In this document: piece after piece, positions 34,669 through 42,899 of the stretch
Layout of the letters: every line of letters begins with the position of its first letter
Numbering within the stretch: the stretch's first letter is position 1
NCBI GenBank assembly: GCA_009917545.1
Contig: QZDW01000022.1
Location: 1 to 64,000 of the forward strand
DNA: 64,000 nt
Source of the DNA: a bacterium 1XD42-76
Lineage (GTDB): Bacteria > Bacillota > Clostridia > Lachnospirales > Lachnospiraceae
Direction: 5' to 3'
The notes under the pieces: generated by a model
The model's input: the letters and a program-made list of their open reading frames with translations, nothing else
Database searches by the model: none
Told to the model about the DNA's origin: nothing
Program-made: the position numbers and the translations under genes

Positions 34669-35169
34669 TTATCGTTCAGCTATGCTTAATGTTTCAACAG
34701 CAACACTGCCTCCCCGGACAATTTCAATTCGGTTTGCATAGCATTTCTCCAGTAATGCGATCAGATCATTATTACGGTTTTCTGTATGCACACTTTCAAT
34801 CAGCACGGTCTCCGGAGAATAATCAATAACCGATACCTGAAATACTTGCGAAATCTTGAATATCCCGTCAATATCCCGATCCGAGCAGTTATTGATTCTT
34901 ACAAACATCAGCTCTTTCATATGGATCGCAATGTCTGTGTAATCAACTACCTTAATTACCTCAACACACCGGTTCAGCTGCTTTTTTACCTGTTCAAATG
35001 TTCTGTCATCACTGGTTAAGCTGATTGTCATACGGGAAACCGTTCTGTCCTCGGTTGGCCCCACGGTCAGGCTGGCCAGGTTATAGGACTTCCCGGAAAA
35101 CAGTCCCGATATTCTGGCAAGAACCCCTACATCATTTTCAACAAATAAACAAATCCATCTCTTTTTCAT
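34669..35169 (-). CDS. ilvN: Acetolactate synthase small (regulatory) subunit
   Basis: 166 residues. Two ACT-like domains: an N-terminal one opening RWICLFVENDVGVLARISGLF with LTVGPTEDRTVSRMTI, and a C-terminal IlvN domain ending IEIVRGGSVAVE. The subunit gives valine feedback control to the large subunit and the first step of branched-chain amino acid synthesis. It overlaps the ilvB stop by 4 nt. With ilvB broken, it may have no partner from this locus. Confidence 0.9.
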   Translation of the reverse strand: MKKRWICLFVENDVGVLARISGLFSGKSYNLASLTVGPTEDRTVSRMTISLTSDDRTFEQVKKQLNRCVEVIKVVDYTDIAIHMKELMFVRINNCSDRDIDGIFKISQVFQVSVIDYSPETVLIESVHTENRNNDLIALLEKCYANRIEIVRGGSVAVETLSIAER

Positions 35170-36902
35170 ATTCCCTTATCCCCACTTTCCAGTATCATGT
35201 CGTCCAAAGCATTGCCGGGCGGAACAATCGGCATAACATTTTCCTCCGGCTCAATGATAAATTCAATGACAGTAGGTACTTTTAAGGTGTATTTTGCGTT
35301 TTCAAGGGCAGCGGCAATCTCATTTTCTTTTGTTACGCGAATACTGTTTGCTCCGTAGCTTTCCGCCAGTTTCATAAAATCCGGCGTATATTCCGGGCAA
35401 CGCTCTGTCGGGGTATTGCAGCTGCCGGGGCAGCTTTTCCTGTACCGCATACAGGTGCTGGAATAACGCCTGTCAAAAAACATTTCCTGCCATTGCCGTA
35501 CATTTCCCAAATAACCGTTGTTCAGTATGCAGATGGTGATTGGAAGTTCATAGCAGATTGCGGTCGCCATTTCCTGAATGTTCATCTGCATGCCGCCGTC
35601 CCCTGAAATAACGATAACATCCTTTGACGGATTTCCGATTTGGGCTCCAATAGCAGCCGGAAAGCCATAGCCCATGGTTCCCAGGCCCCCGGAAGTCAGC
35701 ATCTGTTTCTTTTCGTTTAATTCCAGGAACTGTGTCGCCCATAACTGGTTCTGTCCCACATCTGTGGCAATGACCGCGTTGTCAAACGTATGGTTGATTG
35801 CCCTTATCACTTTTTCCGGAGTCATCCCTTCTGTTTTCATGGAAAGGGGATATTAGCTTTTCCACTGCCTGATCTGCTCCAGCCATTCCTCCGTATCTAA
35901 TTTCTGCGCTTTTTCAAGCAATGCCAAAAGAGCCGTTTTTGCGTCCGCAACAATGGGAATATCCACCTCTATATTTCTGGAAATCGAAGCGGGGTCTATA
36001 TCTATATGGATGATTGCCGCATGGGTGGCAAAGTGTCCGGTTTTTCCTGTTATGCGGTCATTAAACCTTGTCCCGATAGAAAAGAGAACGTCACAATGAC
36101 TGATGGCTGTATTCGCCGCATAGCTCCCATGGATTCCCAGATTCCCGATGTACAAGTCATGGGTTGTGGGAATTGCCCCTTTTCCCATGATGGTAGTAAC
36201 AACGGGAACCCCTGTCATTTCTGCTAGCTTCAGCATTTCCGAATGTGCATGGCTGATGTTCACGCCGCCGCCGACCAAAAAGACGGGCTTCTTTGCGTGA
36301 TTCAATGTTTCCAGTGCTTTCTTTAACTGTCCCGGATGAACGGAAAGCTTCGGCTTATATCCTCTGATTTCGATTTCTTCCGGGTAGTCGTCACTGCCAT
36401 ACTCCCTCTGTATATCCTTCGGTAAATCGACTACAACAACACCCGGTTTCCCTGTCCGGGAAATAAGAAAGGCTTTCCTGATGACCGCCGCCAATTCCTC
36501 ACGTTTGCGGACCGTTACGGCGTATTTGCAGATACTTCTTGTGATACCCACAATATCAACCTCCTGAAAGGCGTCATTGCCAATCAGCCCGGTAGGTACC
36601 TGCCCGGTGAAGCATACCAGTGGAACACTGTCATAATTCGCTGTCGCTATCCCTGTCACTAAATTGGCAGCTCCCGGTCCGCTTGTAACCAGACAGACCC
36701 CGACTTTTTCCGTGGAGCGTGCGTATCCGTCCGCCGCATGGACTAATCCCTGCTCATGCCGCGGCAAAATAACATCAATATCCTGCTCGCCATAAAGGGC
36801 ATTAAACAGGTCGATTGCCTGTCCGCCCGGGTAGGCAAACAGGGTATCTACCTGCTCCGCCTTGAGAGCTTTCACAAATAATTCCGCACCTGTAATCATC
36901 AT
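35166..36902 (-). pseudogene. ilvB: Acetolactate synthase large subunit, broken by an in-frame TAA
   Basis: The ATG at 36902 has AAGGAGG upstream. The thiamine-diphosphate enzyme condenses pyruvate to acetolactate. The N-terminal part has FAYPGGQAIDLF, the catalytic Glu in LPRHEQGLVHAA, and VTSGPGAAN; the C-terminal part has the GDGGMQMN cofactor motif and NNGYLGNVRQWQ. Between them an in-frame TAA (35853-35855) follows QWKS, and the same frame continues YPLSMKTEG, so one base change explains the break. A 373- or 349-residue piece and a 224-residue piece would result. A Cys-rich insert (four Cys) lies before YTPDFMKLAESYGA. Confidence 0.9.
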
Positions 36903-36977
36903 TATTGCCTCCTTGTATGCGTGTACTTGCTTGCTTTTAGGTATGATAAAATGGCACTGAATATACAGTACCATTTA

Positions 36978-37114
36978 TAACAGTTCAGATACCCCTTGAA
37001 CTGTTACGGCATACGGCCATTTAAAATCGCCTGCGGCGATGGGCTGTATGCCCGCGGCCATTGCGTTATCGTACGGTCAGCGCGGTGAACGCGCAGACCT
37101 ATCTGAACTGTTAC
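36978..37114. repeat. 137-bp structured repeat, copy 1
   Basis: Bounded by a perfect 13-bp terminal inverted repeat (TAACAGTTCAGAT and ATCTGAACTGTTA). Inside are further hairpins, such as ATCGCC/GGCGAT and GTCAGCGCG-GTGAA-CGCGCAGAC. A second copy of the same length and direction lies at 42675-42811 (about 80 percent identical by eye). This is consistent with a MITE-like or REP-like element. No coding capacity. It lies between ilvB and a TetR gene. Confidence 0.8.
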
Positions 37115-37122
37115 TGCCATTT

Positions 37123-37701
37123 TTACTTCTGTACAATCCCATTTACAAATATCTTCACACTGTTTTTGATAAATTCTTCTCTGCCCACATCCGTAAGGTT
37201 CTGACCAAAAGACGCATTTAAAAAGGTATAACCAAACGTGGAAGAAAAAACAGTCATCGCCAGACTTTCAAAATCATAATGGGGGATTTTCCCCAGTTCC
37301 TCCATTTTCCTGAAGTATTCTGTCAGAGAAGAAATAAATGCCTGTGGTACTTTCATGATCATAGAGGCAGTTTCTTCATAAAGCTGCGGCGCTCTTAAGC
37401 CAATAGACAGATTTACAAAATCCGGAGTGATTTTATCCATATATGCGTTCATAAACATCTCTAAATCGGGCTCTAACTCCCATTGCACATTTTTGAAAAG
37501 CTCCGGCGTAACATGCGCTCTCCATTTTTCCTGAGATACCCCATGGAGTACAATATCTTTTTTATTTTGAAATTTACGGAACAGCGTACACTCGTTTACG
37601 CCGGCTAAACGTGCGATATCTTTTGTCGTCGTGGCAACATACCCTTTATCACGAATCAGAGACATGGTTGCGTCAATGATTTTTTGGCTTGTTTCGTCCA
37701 T
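37123..37701 (-). CDS. TetR-family regulator
   Basis: 192 residues from the ATG at 37701. The DNA-binding part includes IIDATMSLIRDKGYVATTTKDIARLAGV with ECTLFRKFQNKKDIV. The C-terminal half is a helical ligand domain of no specific class. A perfect 6-bp inverted repeat with a 2-nt centre lies 15 nt upstream of the start and may be its own operator. The target is unknown; the nearest same-strand gene upstream encodes an SRPBCC protein. Confidence 0.88.
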   Translation of the reverse strand: MDETSQKIIDATMSLIRDKGYVATTTKDIARLAGVNECTLFRKFQNKKDIVLHGVSQEKWRAHVTPELFKNVQWELEPDLEMFMNAYMDKITPDFVNLSIGLRAPQLYEETASMIMKVPQAFISSLTEYFRKMEELGKIPHYDFESLAMTVFSSTFGYTFLNASFGQNLTDVGREEFIKNSVKIFVNGIVQK

Positions 37702-37715
37702 TCTTCCCACCCCTA

Positions 37716-37729
37716 AGCAAGTGCTTGCT
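37716..37729. promoter_or_regulatory. Candidate TetR operator
   Basis: AGCAAG-TG-CTTGCT, a perfect inverted repeat between the ribosome site and the presumed promoter of the TetR gene. Similar GCAAGCAAG sequence precedes ilvB (about 36928-36938), hinting at a shared target. Confidence 0.45.
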
Positions 37730-37788
37730 ATCATTCTATTCTCCTTTTTGTAAAAAGTCAATAGAAAAGATAATTCCTCCCGCTTTAC

Positions 37789-38190
37789 TTATGAGGTATG
37801 CTCCAAAGCTTTTCTTAAATCCGTTATATATAAAGCCTGCTGCTTTTTCAGATACGCCCCGATAAACGGTTTCATAAACCATTTTTTTGCTGTAACATCC
37901 TCCGTGAAATCAACCGTTGTTACGTTGCCTTTGCTGGAGAAAATCCCTGTCCAATGCCCATGCATATTATCATTCTCCATATCAAATTCCCAGCGCCGGC
38001 ATTCTTCCCTCACTGTAACGGTGAAGGTGGTCTGGTAGCCGGATGTTGTATATTCCACGAACTGCTTATCATCTATAATCTCAACCTTGCTCAGATCGCT
38101 GCGCCACGCCGTATCCTCCAGAGAAGTCACAATCTCCCAAACCTTTTGCAGTTCTGCGTGAAAGTCTGCTCTTATATTTGAAACTGCCAT
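37789..38190 (-). CDS. SRPBCC-family protein
   Basis: 133 residues of a START-like lipid/ligand-binding fold: an N-terminal strand AVSNIRADFHAELQKVWEIVTS, WRSDLSKVEI, central antiparallel strands, and the C-terminal helix YLKKQQALYITDLRKALE. Such proteins bind hydrophobic ligands or act as dehydratases/cyclases; the substrate is not evident. It has AAAGGAATCATTAAG before the ATG and lies between two TetR-type genes, one decayed. Confidence 0.82.
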   Translation of the reverse strand: MAVSNIRADFHAELQKVWEIVTSLEDTAWRSDLSKVEIIDDKQFVEYTTSGYQTTFTVTVREECRRWEFDMENDNMHGHWTGIFSSKGNVTTVDFTEDVTAKKWFMKPFIGAYLKKQQALYITDLRKALEHTS

Positions 38191-38191
38191 C

Positions 38192-38564
38192 TTAATGATT
38201 CCTTTCTTTCAGGTATACCCTTTTCCACTGTCCAACTCTTTTCAGGAAGTCCTTTTCCAGAGAATCCGGGTTCAGCTCCCCGGTTGAAAACATCTTCCAG
38301 TAACAGCTGAGAAGATAACCGTTAATCTCTTCTAACAGCAGCCGCGTATCAATCCCCGGCCGGAACAGGTCCATATCTGCCGGCCCCCGTATATCTTCTG
38401 TTCCGTGAAGATAGGCTGTCTTATAATGATTTGGATACGCCGCCGGCATCCGCAAGCCTGGACATGGACGCATTTTTATAGCTGTTCCTGGAAAACACAC
38501 CATATGCCGCATTTATGATCTGCTCCTGCCTTTCCTGCGGTAGCGCAAAAAACTTCCCGTTCAT
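38192..38564 (-). pseudogene. TetR-family regulator with internal deletion
   Basis: The first ~45 residues (MNGKFFALPQERQEQIINAA and SMSRLADAGGVSKS) closely match the TetR protein at 31426-32028. The sequence then jumps, with a frame change, to the C-terminal third (DMDLFRPGIDTRLLLEEING, FLKRVGQWKRVYLKERN). About 75 residues of the middle are missing near 38,430. The ribosome site (AGGAGG) is intact. It is a decayed paralog. Confidence 0.85.
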
Positions 38565-39286
38565 CCCGAACCTCCTGATTCCTTTCCCATCCTGGTATTG
38601 GCGGAAATCAGACGTCCCCGTCCTTCTGCCTTTACCATGGTTTCCAGTTCCTTCGCCGTATCCTTTCCAATCCACCTCAATACCTTGCTTTCTCCTTCCA
38701 TCCACTCGTGCGCCAGCAAAAGCGCCTTTTCATTATAATGAAAGTTCTTTTTTCCGATTTCCCTCAAAGCAGTAGAAACCGCCTTTTTCACATGCTCCCG
38801 TCCATCATCCGCATACTGCGTAACCAGCTCCAGATAGCCGTCCACGGTTTCATCCGTCAGCTTTTTGTCATGTATCACGGAAGTTGCAATCAGCACAAAC
38901 GCCGCCCTTTTTTTATATAACTGCGGTTCCCGTATCCACTTTGCAATAAAATTATCCCTGCTCTTCATCTTCAAAAATAAATTTTTACACAGGTGGTCGC
39001 ATAAATCCCAGGAAACCACATCAAGGAGCAGCCTTTCCGCCTCAGCATCCGTTGTCGCCTTCGGATTCATCAACAAGACCGCCAGCATCCTTGCCTCGTG
39101 GTATTTTGTATTCCACAGTTCAAATGCCAGCTCCTGCGATTTCCCGGCTTTCTTTGCAAGGCCCCTTACTACGGACGTTGCCACACCAATACTATTTTCG
39201 GCCGGTATCCCCATCCGAATCATATTTTCCCTGTATTTCTCAGAAGCCTGTGCCCTAAGCTCTTTCATCATCTCCTGACCATCCAT
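38561..39286 (-). CDS. AlkD-like DNA alkylation repair protein
   Basis: 241 residues of HEAT-like helical repeats: AKKAGKSQELAFELWNTKYHEARMLAVLL, SWDLCDHLCKNLF, KRAAFVLIATS, and VKKAVSTALREIGKKN. This matches AlkD-type DNA glycosylases, which remove alkylated purines. The W-D of SWDLCDH is a conserved position in this family. GGAGGATACCG precedes the ATG. It lies downstream of an AraC/GyrI-type regulator gene and may share its transcript. Confidence 0.85.
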   Translation of the reverse strand: MDGQEMMKELRAQASEKYRENMIRMGIPAENSIGVATSVVRGLAKKAGKSQELAFELWNTKYHEARMLAVLLMNPKATTDAEAERLLLDVVSWDLCDHLCKNLFLKMKSRDNFIAKWIREPQLYKKRAAFVLIATSVIHDKKLTDETVDGYLELVTQYADDGREHVKKAVSTALREIGKKNFHYNEKALLLAHEWMEGESKVLRWIGKDTAKELETMVKAEGRGRLISANTRMGKESGGSG

Positions 39287-39316
39287 CGGTATCCTCCTTC
39301 CGGTTCCATGCTCTTC

Positions 39317-40153
39317 TTATCGTACAGGAAGCCAGTATTCATAGACTGCGTCTTCCGGGTCTGCATGGAGATACACCTCAATATCCGGTATCTCTGCGTA
39401 GGTGTAGCCGGACGTAGGAAGCCACTGGATAATGACACGCTTTTCCAGCTCCTGAAGGGTACGGTTCGTTCCCTTTCCTTCAAAAACCGCCCATTTGCAT
39501 GCCGGAATCTGATATTCTTCGTATTCCCCCGGCTTCTGATCGGAACGGACAGCAATCAGATATTTCCAGTCTTCCGTATGATGGATACTGACACCGAGAA
39601 GTCCCTCCGGCTTTCCCTCTGCCATGGAGAGTAATCTGGCAAGTGTTCCGTCTGCCAGTGCGGCATCCCATACCTCTGGTATCCTTTCAAAATTCTCTGT
39701 CAGTTCTTTCGACAGGGGACAGGACCTTCCCAGTATCCGGAACGCTTCTTTTTCCTCTATCCTGAACTGCAGCGGCGCCCCTCCGTGGATTGCCATGGAA
39801 AAAGAAATGGGCGGATATGCCTGAAAGGATACCGGTTCCGTTTTTACAGCGGAGGGCGTGATTCCATGAAAATTCTTAAAAGCCCTGGTAAACGCGGTGG
39901 GAGATTCATAACCATACTTCATGGCAATATCCGTTACTTTTCCATTTCCCTTTTGCAGTTCCACGGCGGACAGAGACAGCCTGCGCCGCCGTATGTATTC
40001 CCGCAGTGTCATGTCTGTCATATATAAAAACATCTGTTGGAAATAGTAGGAAGGGCAGCCCGCAACCCCGGCTACATCCTCATAATCCAGTTCCCCATCC
40101 AGGTTCTTTTCTATAAAATCAATCGCCTGGTTCAACCGTTTTATCCAGTCCAT
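39317..40153 (-). CDS. AraC-family regulator with GyrI-like effector domain
   Basis: 278 residues. Two helix-turn-helix motifs lie at about 20-105 (DYEDVAGVAGCPSYYFQQMF; IAMKYGYESPTAFTRAFKNFHGITP). From about 120 a GyrI-like ligand domain follows, with Y-x-EIPDIEVYLHAD near the end. Such proteins (Rob/SoxS/BmrR-like) sense small molecules and activate export or repair genes. The adjacent AlkD-like gene and the ABC-2 exporter on the upstream side are possible targets. Confidence 0.87.
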   Translation of the reverse strand: MDWIKRLNQAIDFIEKNLDGELDYEDVAGVAGCPSYYFQQMFLYMTDMTLREYIRRRRLSLSAVELQKGNGKVTDIAMKYGYESPTAFTRAFKNFHGITPSAVKTEPVSFQAYPPISFSMAIHGGAPLQFRIEEKEAFRILGRSCPLSKELTENFERIPEVWDAALADGTLARLLSMAEGKPEGLLGVSIHHTEDWKYLIAVRSDQKPGEYEEYQIPACKWAVFEGKGTNRTLQELEKRVIIQWLPTSGYTYAEIPDIEVYLHADPEDAVYEYWLPVR

Positions 40154-40240
40154 CGTGTTCCCCCTGTTGTTTTTATTATAGCCGATTCTCTCACAAAAAA
40201 CCTCGCATTTGAACGATACGAATTGATAGCCCGAAAGAAC

Positions 40241-40984
40241 TCACTCCCATTTAAAAAATTTCACCGCCGCGCCTGCACACAAAATGGTGACGATTCCCAT
40301 AACCGCTGCCGGTACCCAGACAGATTCCGTATGCATCCCCAGAAAAGCCGCCTTCATAAGCTGTATCCCCTGTGTCAGCGGGAAAAGGGCAACGATTTTC
40401 TGCATCATCTCCGGCATCACCTCAAAGGGCAGCGTGGCCCCGGAAAAAATCAGCATGGGAAAGTACAAAAGGCAGGCAATCACACTGGCCATTTTTTCAT
40501 TTTTCGCAATGCCGCCCACCATCATCCCGATGCTTAAGGTGGAAACCAAGGTAAGGAGCCAGCTTCCAAGGAATGCCGCCGGGCTGCCGGGAATCCTTAC
40601 GCCCCAGAATACAGCCGCCATGGGAAAGACCAGAGCCATAGAAACCGCGGCATACAGCACATAGATGGTAAATTCCACCCCCAGCAGCATAACCGGGCTG
40701 ATGGGCGTCACCCGGAACCGTTTGAGGATTTTCCGTTCCCGGTACCCGGCTACCACCAGAGGCAGCCCCATCAGGCCCCCGGCGCAGATGGAGATGGTAC
40801 ACACCGCGCTCATGGACTGCTCCAGGAACGTGTACTCCGCCCCCGGAAAGGCGGGCTTTGTCTGGTATATGAAACCAAGGATGACCAGTACCACAACCGG
40901 CATAATGACGGCAAAAATCACCATGTTCATATTCCGGATATTCAGCTTCAGTTCTGTTTTTAAAAGACTGAAAAATGTTCTCAT
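40241..40984 (-). CDS. ABC-2 type exporter permease
   Basis: 247 residues with six predicted membrane helices. The N-terminus MRTFFSLLKTELKLNIRN is followed by a helix (MVIFAVIMPVVVLVILGF). RERKILKRFRVTPISP is the usual cytoplasmic motif and FPLTQGIQLMKAAFLG the late periplasmic/helical motif. It overlaps the ATPase gene by 4 nt, as is usual for drug- or peptide-type exporters (DrrB/NatB group). Substrate unknown. Confidence 0.88.
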   Translation of the reverse strand: MRTFFSLLKTELKLNIRNMNMVIFAVIMPVVVLVILGFIYQTKPAFPGAEYTFLEQSMSAVCTISICAGGLMGLPLVVAGYRERKILKRFRVTPISPVMLLGVEFTIYVLYAAVSMALVFPMAAVFWGVRIPGSPAAFLGSWLLTLVSTLSIGMMVGGIAKNEKMASVIACLLYFPMLIFSGATLPFEVMPEMMQKIVALFPLTQGIQLMKAAFLGMHTESVWVPAAVMGIVTILCAGAAVKFFKWE

Positions 40985-41724
40985 GCCACAACCTCCTCGT
41001 CCGCAAATTTCAAATAGGCATCCTCCAGACGCTCACAGCCGCTCTGAGATTTCGCCTGCTCCACGGTGCCGTAAAAGACGGCCTCCCCTTTTCTCAGAAT
41101 ACAGATCTCATCGCAGAGGGCTTCCACCTCATCCATGAAATGGGAAGTGAGGAAGATGGTCAGCCCTTCACCCTTTAAATCCTCAAGAATCTTCCACACC
41201 GTCCGGCGCGCCCTTGCGTCCAGCCCTGTAGTCAGCTCGTCCAGGAACACAAGCTTCGGGTTCGGTAGCAACGCCAGGACAATAAACAGCCGCTGGCGCT
41301 CCCCGCCGGAAAGACTTTTTACGGCATGACCTGTCTTATCCCCGATTCCGAAACGTTCACACAGCTTCCGCCAGTCTGCCGGCCTCTCATACAGGCAGGC
41401 GGTTTCCTCGCAAAGCTCGGATACCCTGATTTCCGGCTGGTAATCCCCTTCCTGAAACTGGACGCCCACTTTCTGAAATACGGTGCGCCGGTCCTTTTTT
41501 GCATCCCGCCCCAATACCAGGGCGGTTCCGCCCTCCGCCTGTTTCGTTCCCAGGATGCATTCGATAGTGGTACTTTTTCCGGCGCCGTTTGCCCCCAGCA
41601 GGCCAAAGACTGTGCCGGCCTTAACCGATAGATTCAGATCTTTCAGCACGGTTCTTCCCTGATAGCTTTTGGTCAGGCCCTTTGTCAGGACGGCTTCTTC
41701 TATCTTTTTTATGGTTTCGCTCAT
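40981..41724 (-). CDS. ABC transporter ATPase
   Basis: 247 residues: Walker A GANGAGKSTTIE (about 44-55), signature SLSGGERQRLFIV, Walker B LVFLDELTTGLD, H-loop TSHFMDEVE. In Walker B the usual P after DE is L, a mild variant seen in DrrA-type ATPases. It works with the overlapping permease. AAAGGAGG precedes the ATG. An AraC/GyrI regulator gene lies just upstream on the same strand and may control the pair. Confidence 0.9.
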   Translation of the reverse strand: MSETIKKIEEAVLTKGLTKSYQGRTVLKDLNLSVKAGTVFGLLGANGAGKSTTIECILGTKQAEGGTALVLGRDAKKDRRTVFQKVGVQFQEGDYQPEIRVSELCEETACLYERPADWRKLCERFGIGDKTGHAVKSLSGGERQRLFIVLALLPNPKLVFLDELTTGLDARARRTVWKILEDLKGEGLTIFLTSHFMDEVEALCDEICILRKGEAVFYGTVEQAKSQSGCERLEDAYLKFADEEVVA

Positions 41725-41758
41725 CTTATCCTCCTTTTTCAGATAACGGTACGCACCG

Positions 41759-42649
41759 TTACACCTGCTGTTTTCTGATTGCCCGAAGCTCGATATATCC
41801 CCTCTCCCCTCTGGGTTCCAACTGGATACGGGGATTGTCCTCGTCCCACTCGTATCCGATTACAGTCGGGTCATAGTGGTCGATGGCATACTGTACGGCA
41901 AGAATCGCCTGGGAATAATCCTCCTCCCGGAAAGGCTCCCCCTGGACTGCCAGATACTCGGCGGCAGGCAGGGAAATGACATCAAATCCCTCCGGGATTT
42001 CCCCTTCGTAATCCGCCTCTGCCTCCACGCCCTGTACATAGGTGGAGGTGCCGGGCTTTTTATAGGCATCCGGCAGCCACAGGCAGACCGGCTCCCCACA
42101 GAGAGAATCCATGCTTTTTAATATCCCCCAGACCTCGCAGCCCACTTCTTCACAGTACGCAAAATAATCTTCCGCTTTTATCCCCCGTTTGATGATGACT
42201 TTTCTCTCCGGTTTCCGGATTACCTGGACAAATACGCTCTGCAGATTCTTCATTTCCATATCCAAAACATCCTCCCTCAGTTCTCTGAATTTTACGCCAT
42301 ATGGGATAAACAGGGCAATCGGCGCCGGGTCCTTCAGATATTCCCCCGGCCTGCAGCCGAATTCCCGGTAAAAGGCACGGGTATACCCGTCCACACTGCC
42401 AAACCCGCAGTCAAAGGCCGCCTCCGTCACAAGGCACTGTTCCTCCTTCAGCCGCATGGCGGAACGGGAAAGCCGGAGCCTGCGGATATATTCTGCCGGC
42501 GTCACCCCCAAAAACTCCTTAAACAGCCGGTAGGAATGCCAGGGGGAAAACAGGGAGACGGCTGACAGCTGTGCCAGTGTGATATCCGCTTCCAGATGGG
42601 TTTCGATATAATCCTGCATCCTCTGGACCGCCGCTGTCTGTTCTTTCAA
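41759..42649 (-). CDS. AraC-family regulator with GyrI-like effector domain
   Basis: 296 residues from a TTG with AGGAGGTGG upstream. Paired helix-turn-helix motifs occupy about 20-108 (DITLAQLSAVSLFSPWHSYRLF; EAAFDCGFGSVDGYTRAFYREFG). The rest is a GyrI-like binding domain with GYEWDEDNPRIQLEPRGERG. It lies 34 nt upstream of the ABC-2 exporter operon in the same direction, so ligand-triggered activation of the exporter is likely (inference). The 137-bp repeat copy 2 lies in the spacer upstream. Confidence 0.87.
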   Translation of the reverse strand: MKEQTAAVQRMQDYIETHLEADITLAQLSAVSLFSPWHSYRLFKEFLGVTPAEYIRRLRLSRSAMRLKEEQCLVTEAAFDCGFGSVDGYTRAFYREFGCRPGEYLKDPAPIALFIPYGVKFRELREDVLDMEMKNLQSVFVQVIRKPERKVIIKRGIKAEDYFAYCEEVGCEVWGILKSMDSLCGEPVCLWLPDAYKKPGTSTYVQGVEAEADYEGEIPEGFDVISLPAAEYLAVQGEPFREEDYSQAILAVQYAIDHYDPTVIGYEWDEDNPRIQLEPRGERGYIELRAIRKQQV

Positions 42650-42674
42650 AATAAACCACCTCCTTCTTGGAGTG

Positions 42675-42811
42675 TAACAGTTCAGAAAAGCCCTGAACTG
42701 TTACGGCATCCGGCCATTTAGAATCGCCTTTGGCGATGGGCCGGATGCTCGCAACCACAACGTTTTCATACGGTCAGCGCGGTGAACGCGCAGACCTACC
42801 TGAACGATTAC
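42675..42811. repeat. 137-bp structured repeat, copy 2
   Basis: Same length and orientation as copy 1 at 36978-37114. The right terminal repeat is degraded (CCTGAACGATTA). The inner hairpins are preserved with compensating changes, such as ATCGCC-TTT-GGCGAT and the same GTCAGCGCG arm. It lies 26 nt upstream of the AraC gene start, so it may influence that gene's expression. Confidence 0.8.
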
Positions 42812-42899
42812 TTCTGGAATTACTATCATATAATGATCCCCACTTTTTGTCTCGACTTTTTTTGCTGTTTTCCGATTCTTTAGGGAAACGCTGATTTTA

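Noticed and set aside
35166..36902. ilvB as two separately functional genes
   Set aside because: The two parts are in the same frame with no gap, and the second lacks a good ribosome site; a nonsense mutation is simpler.
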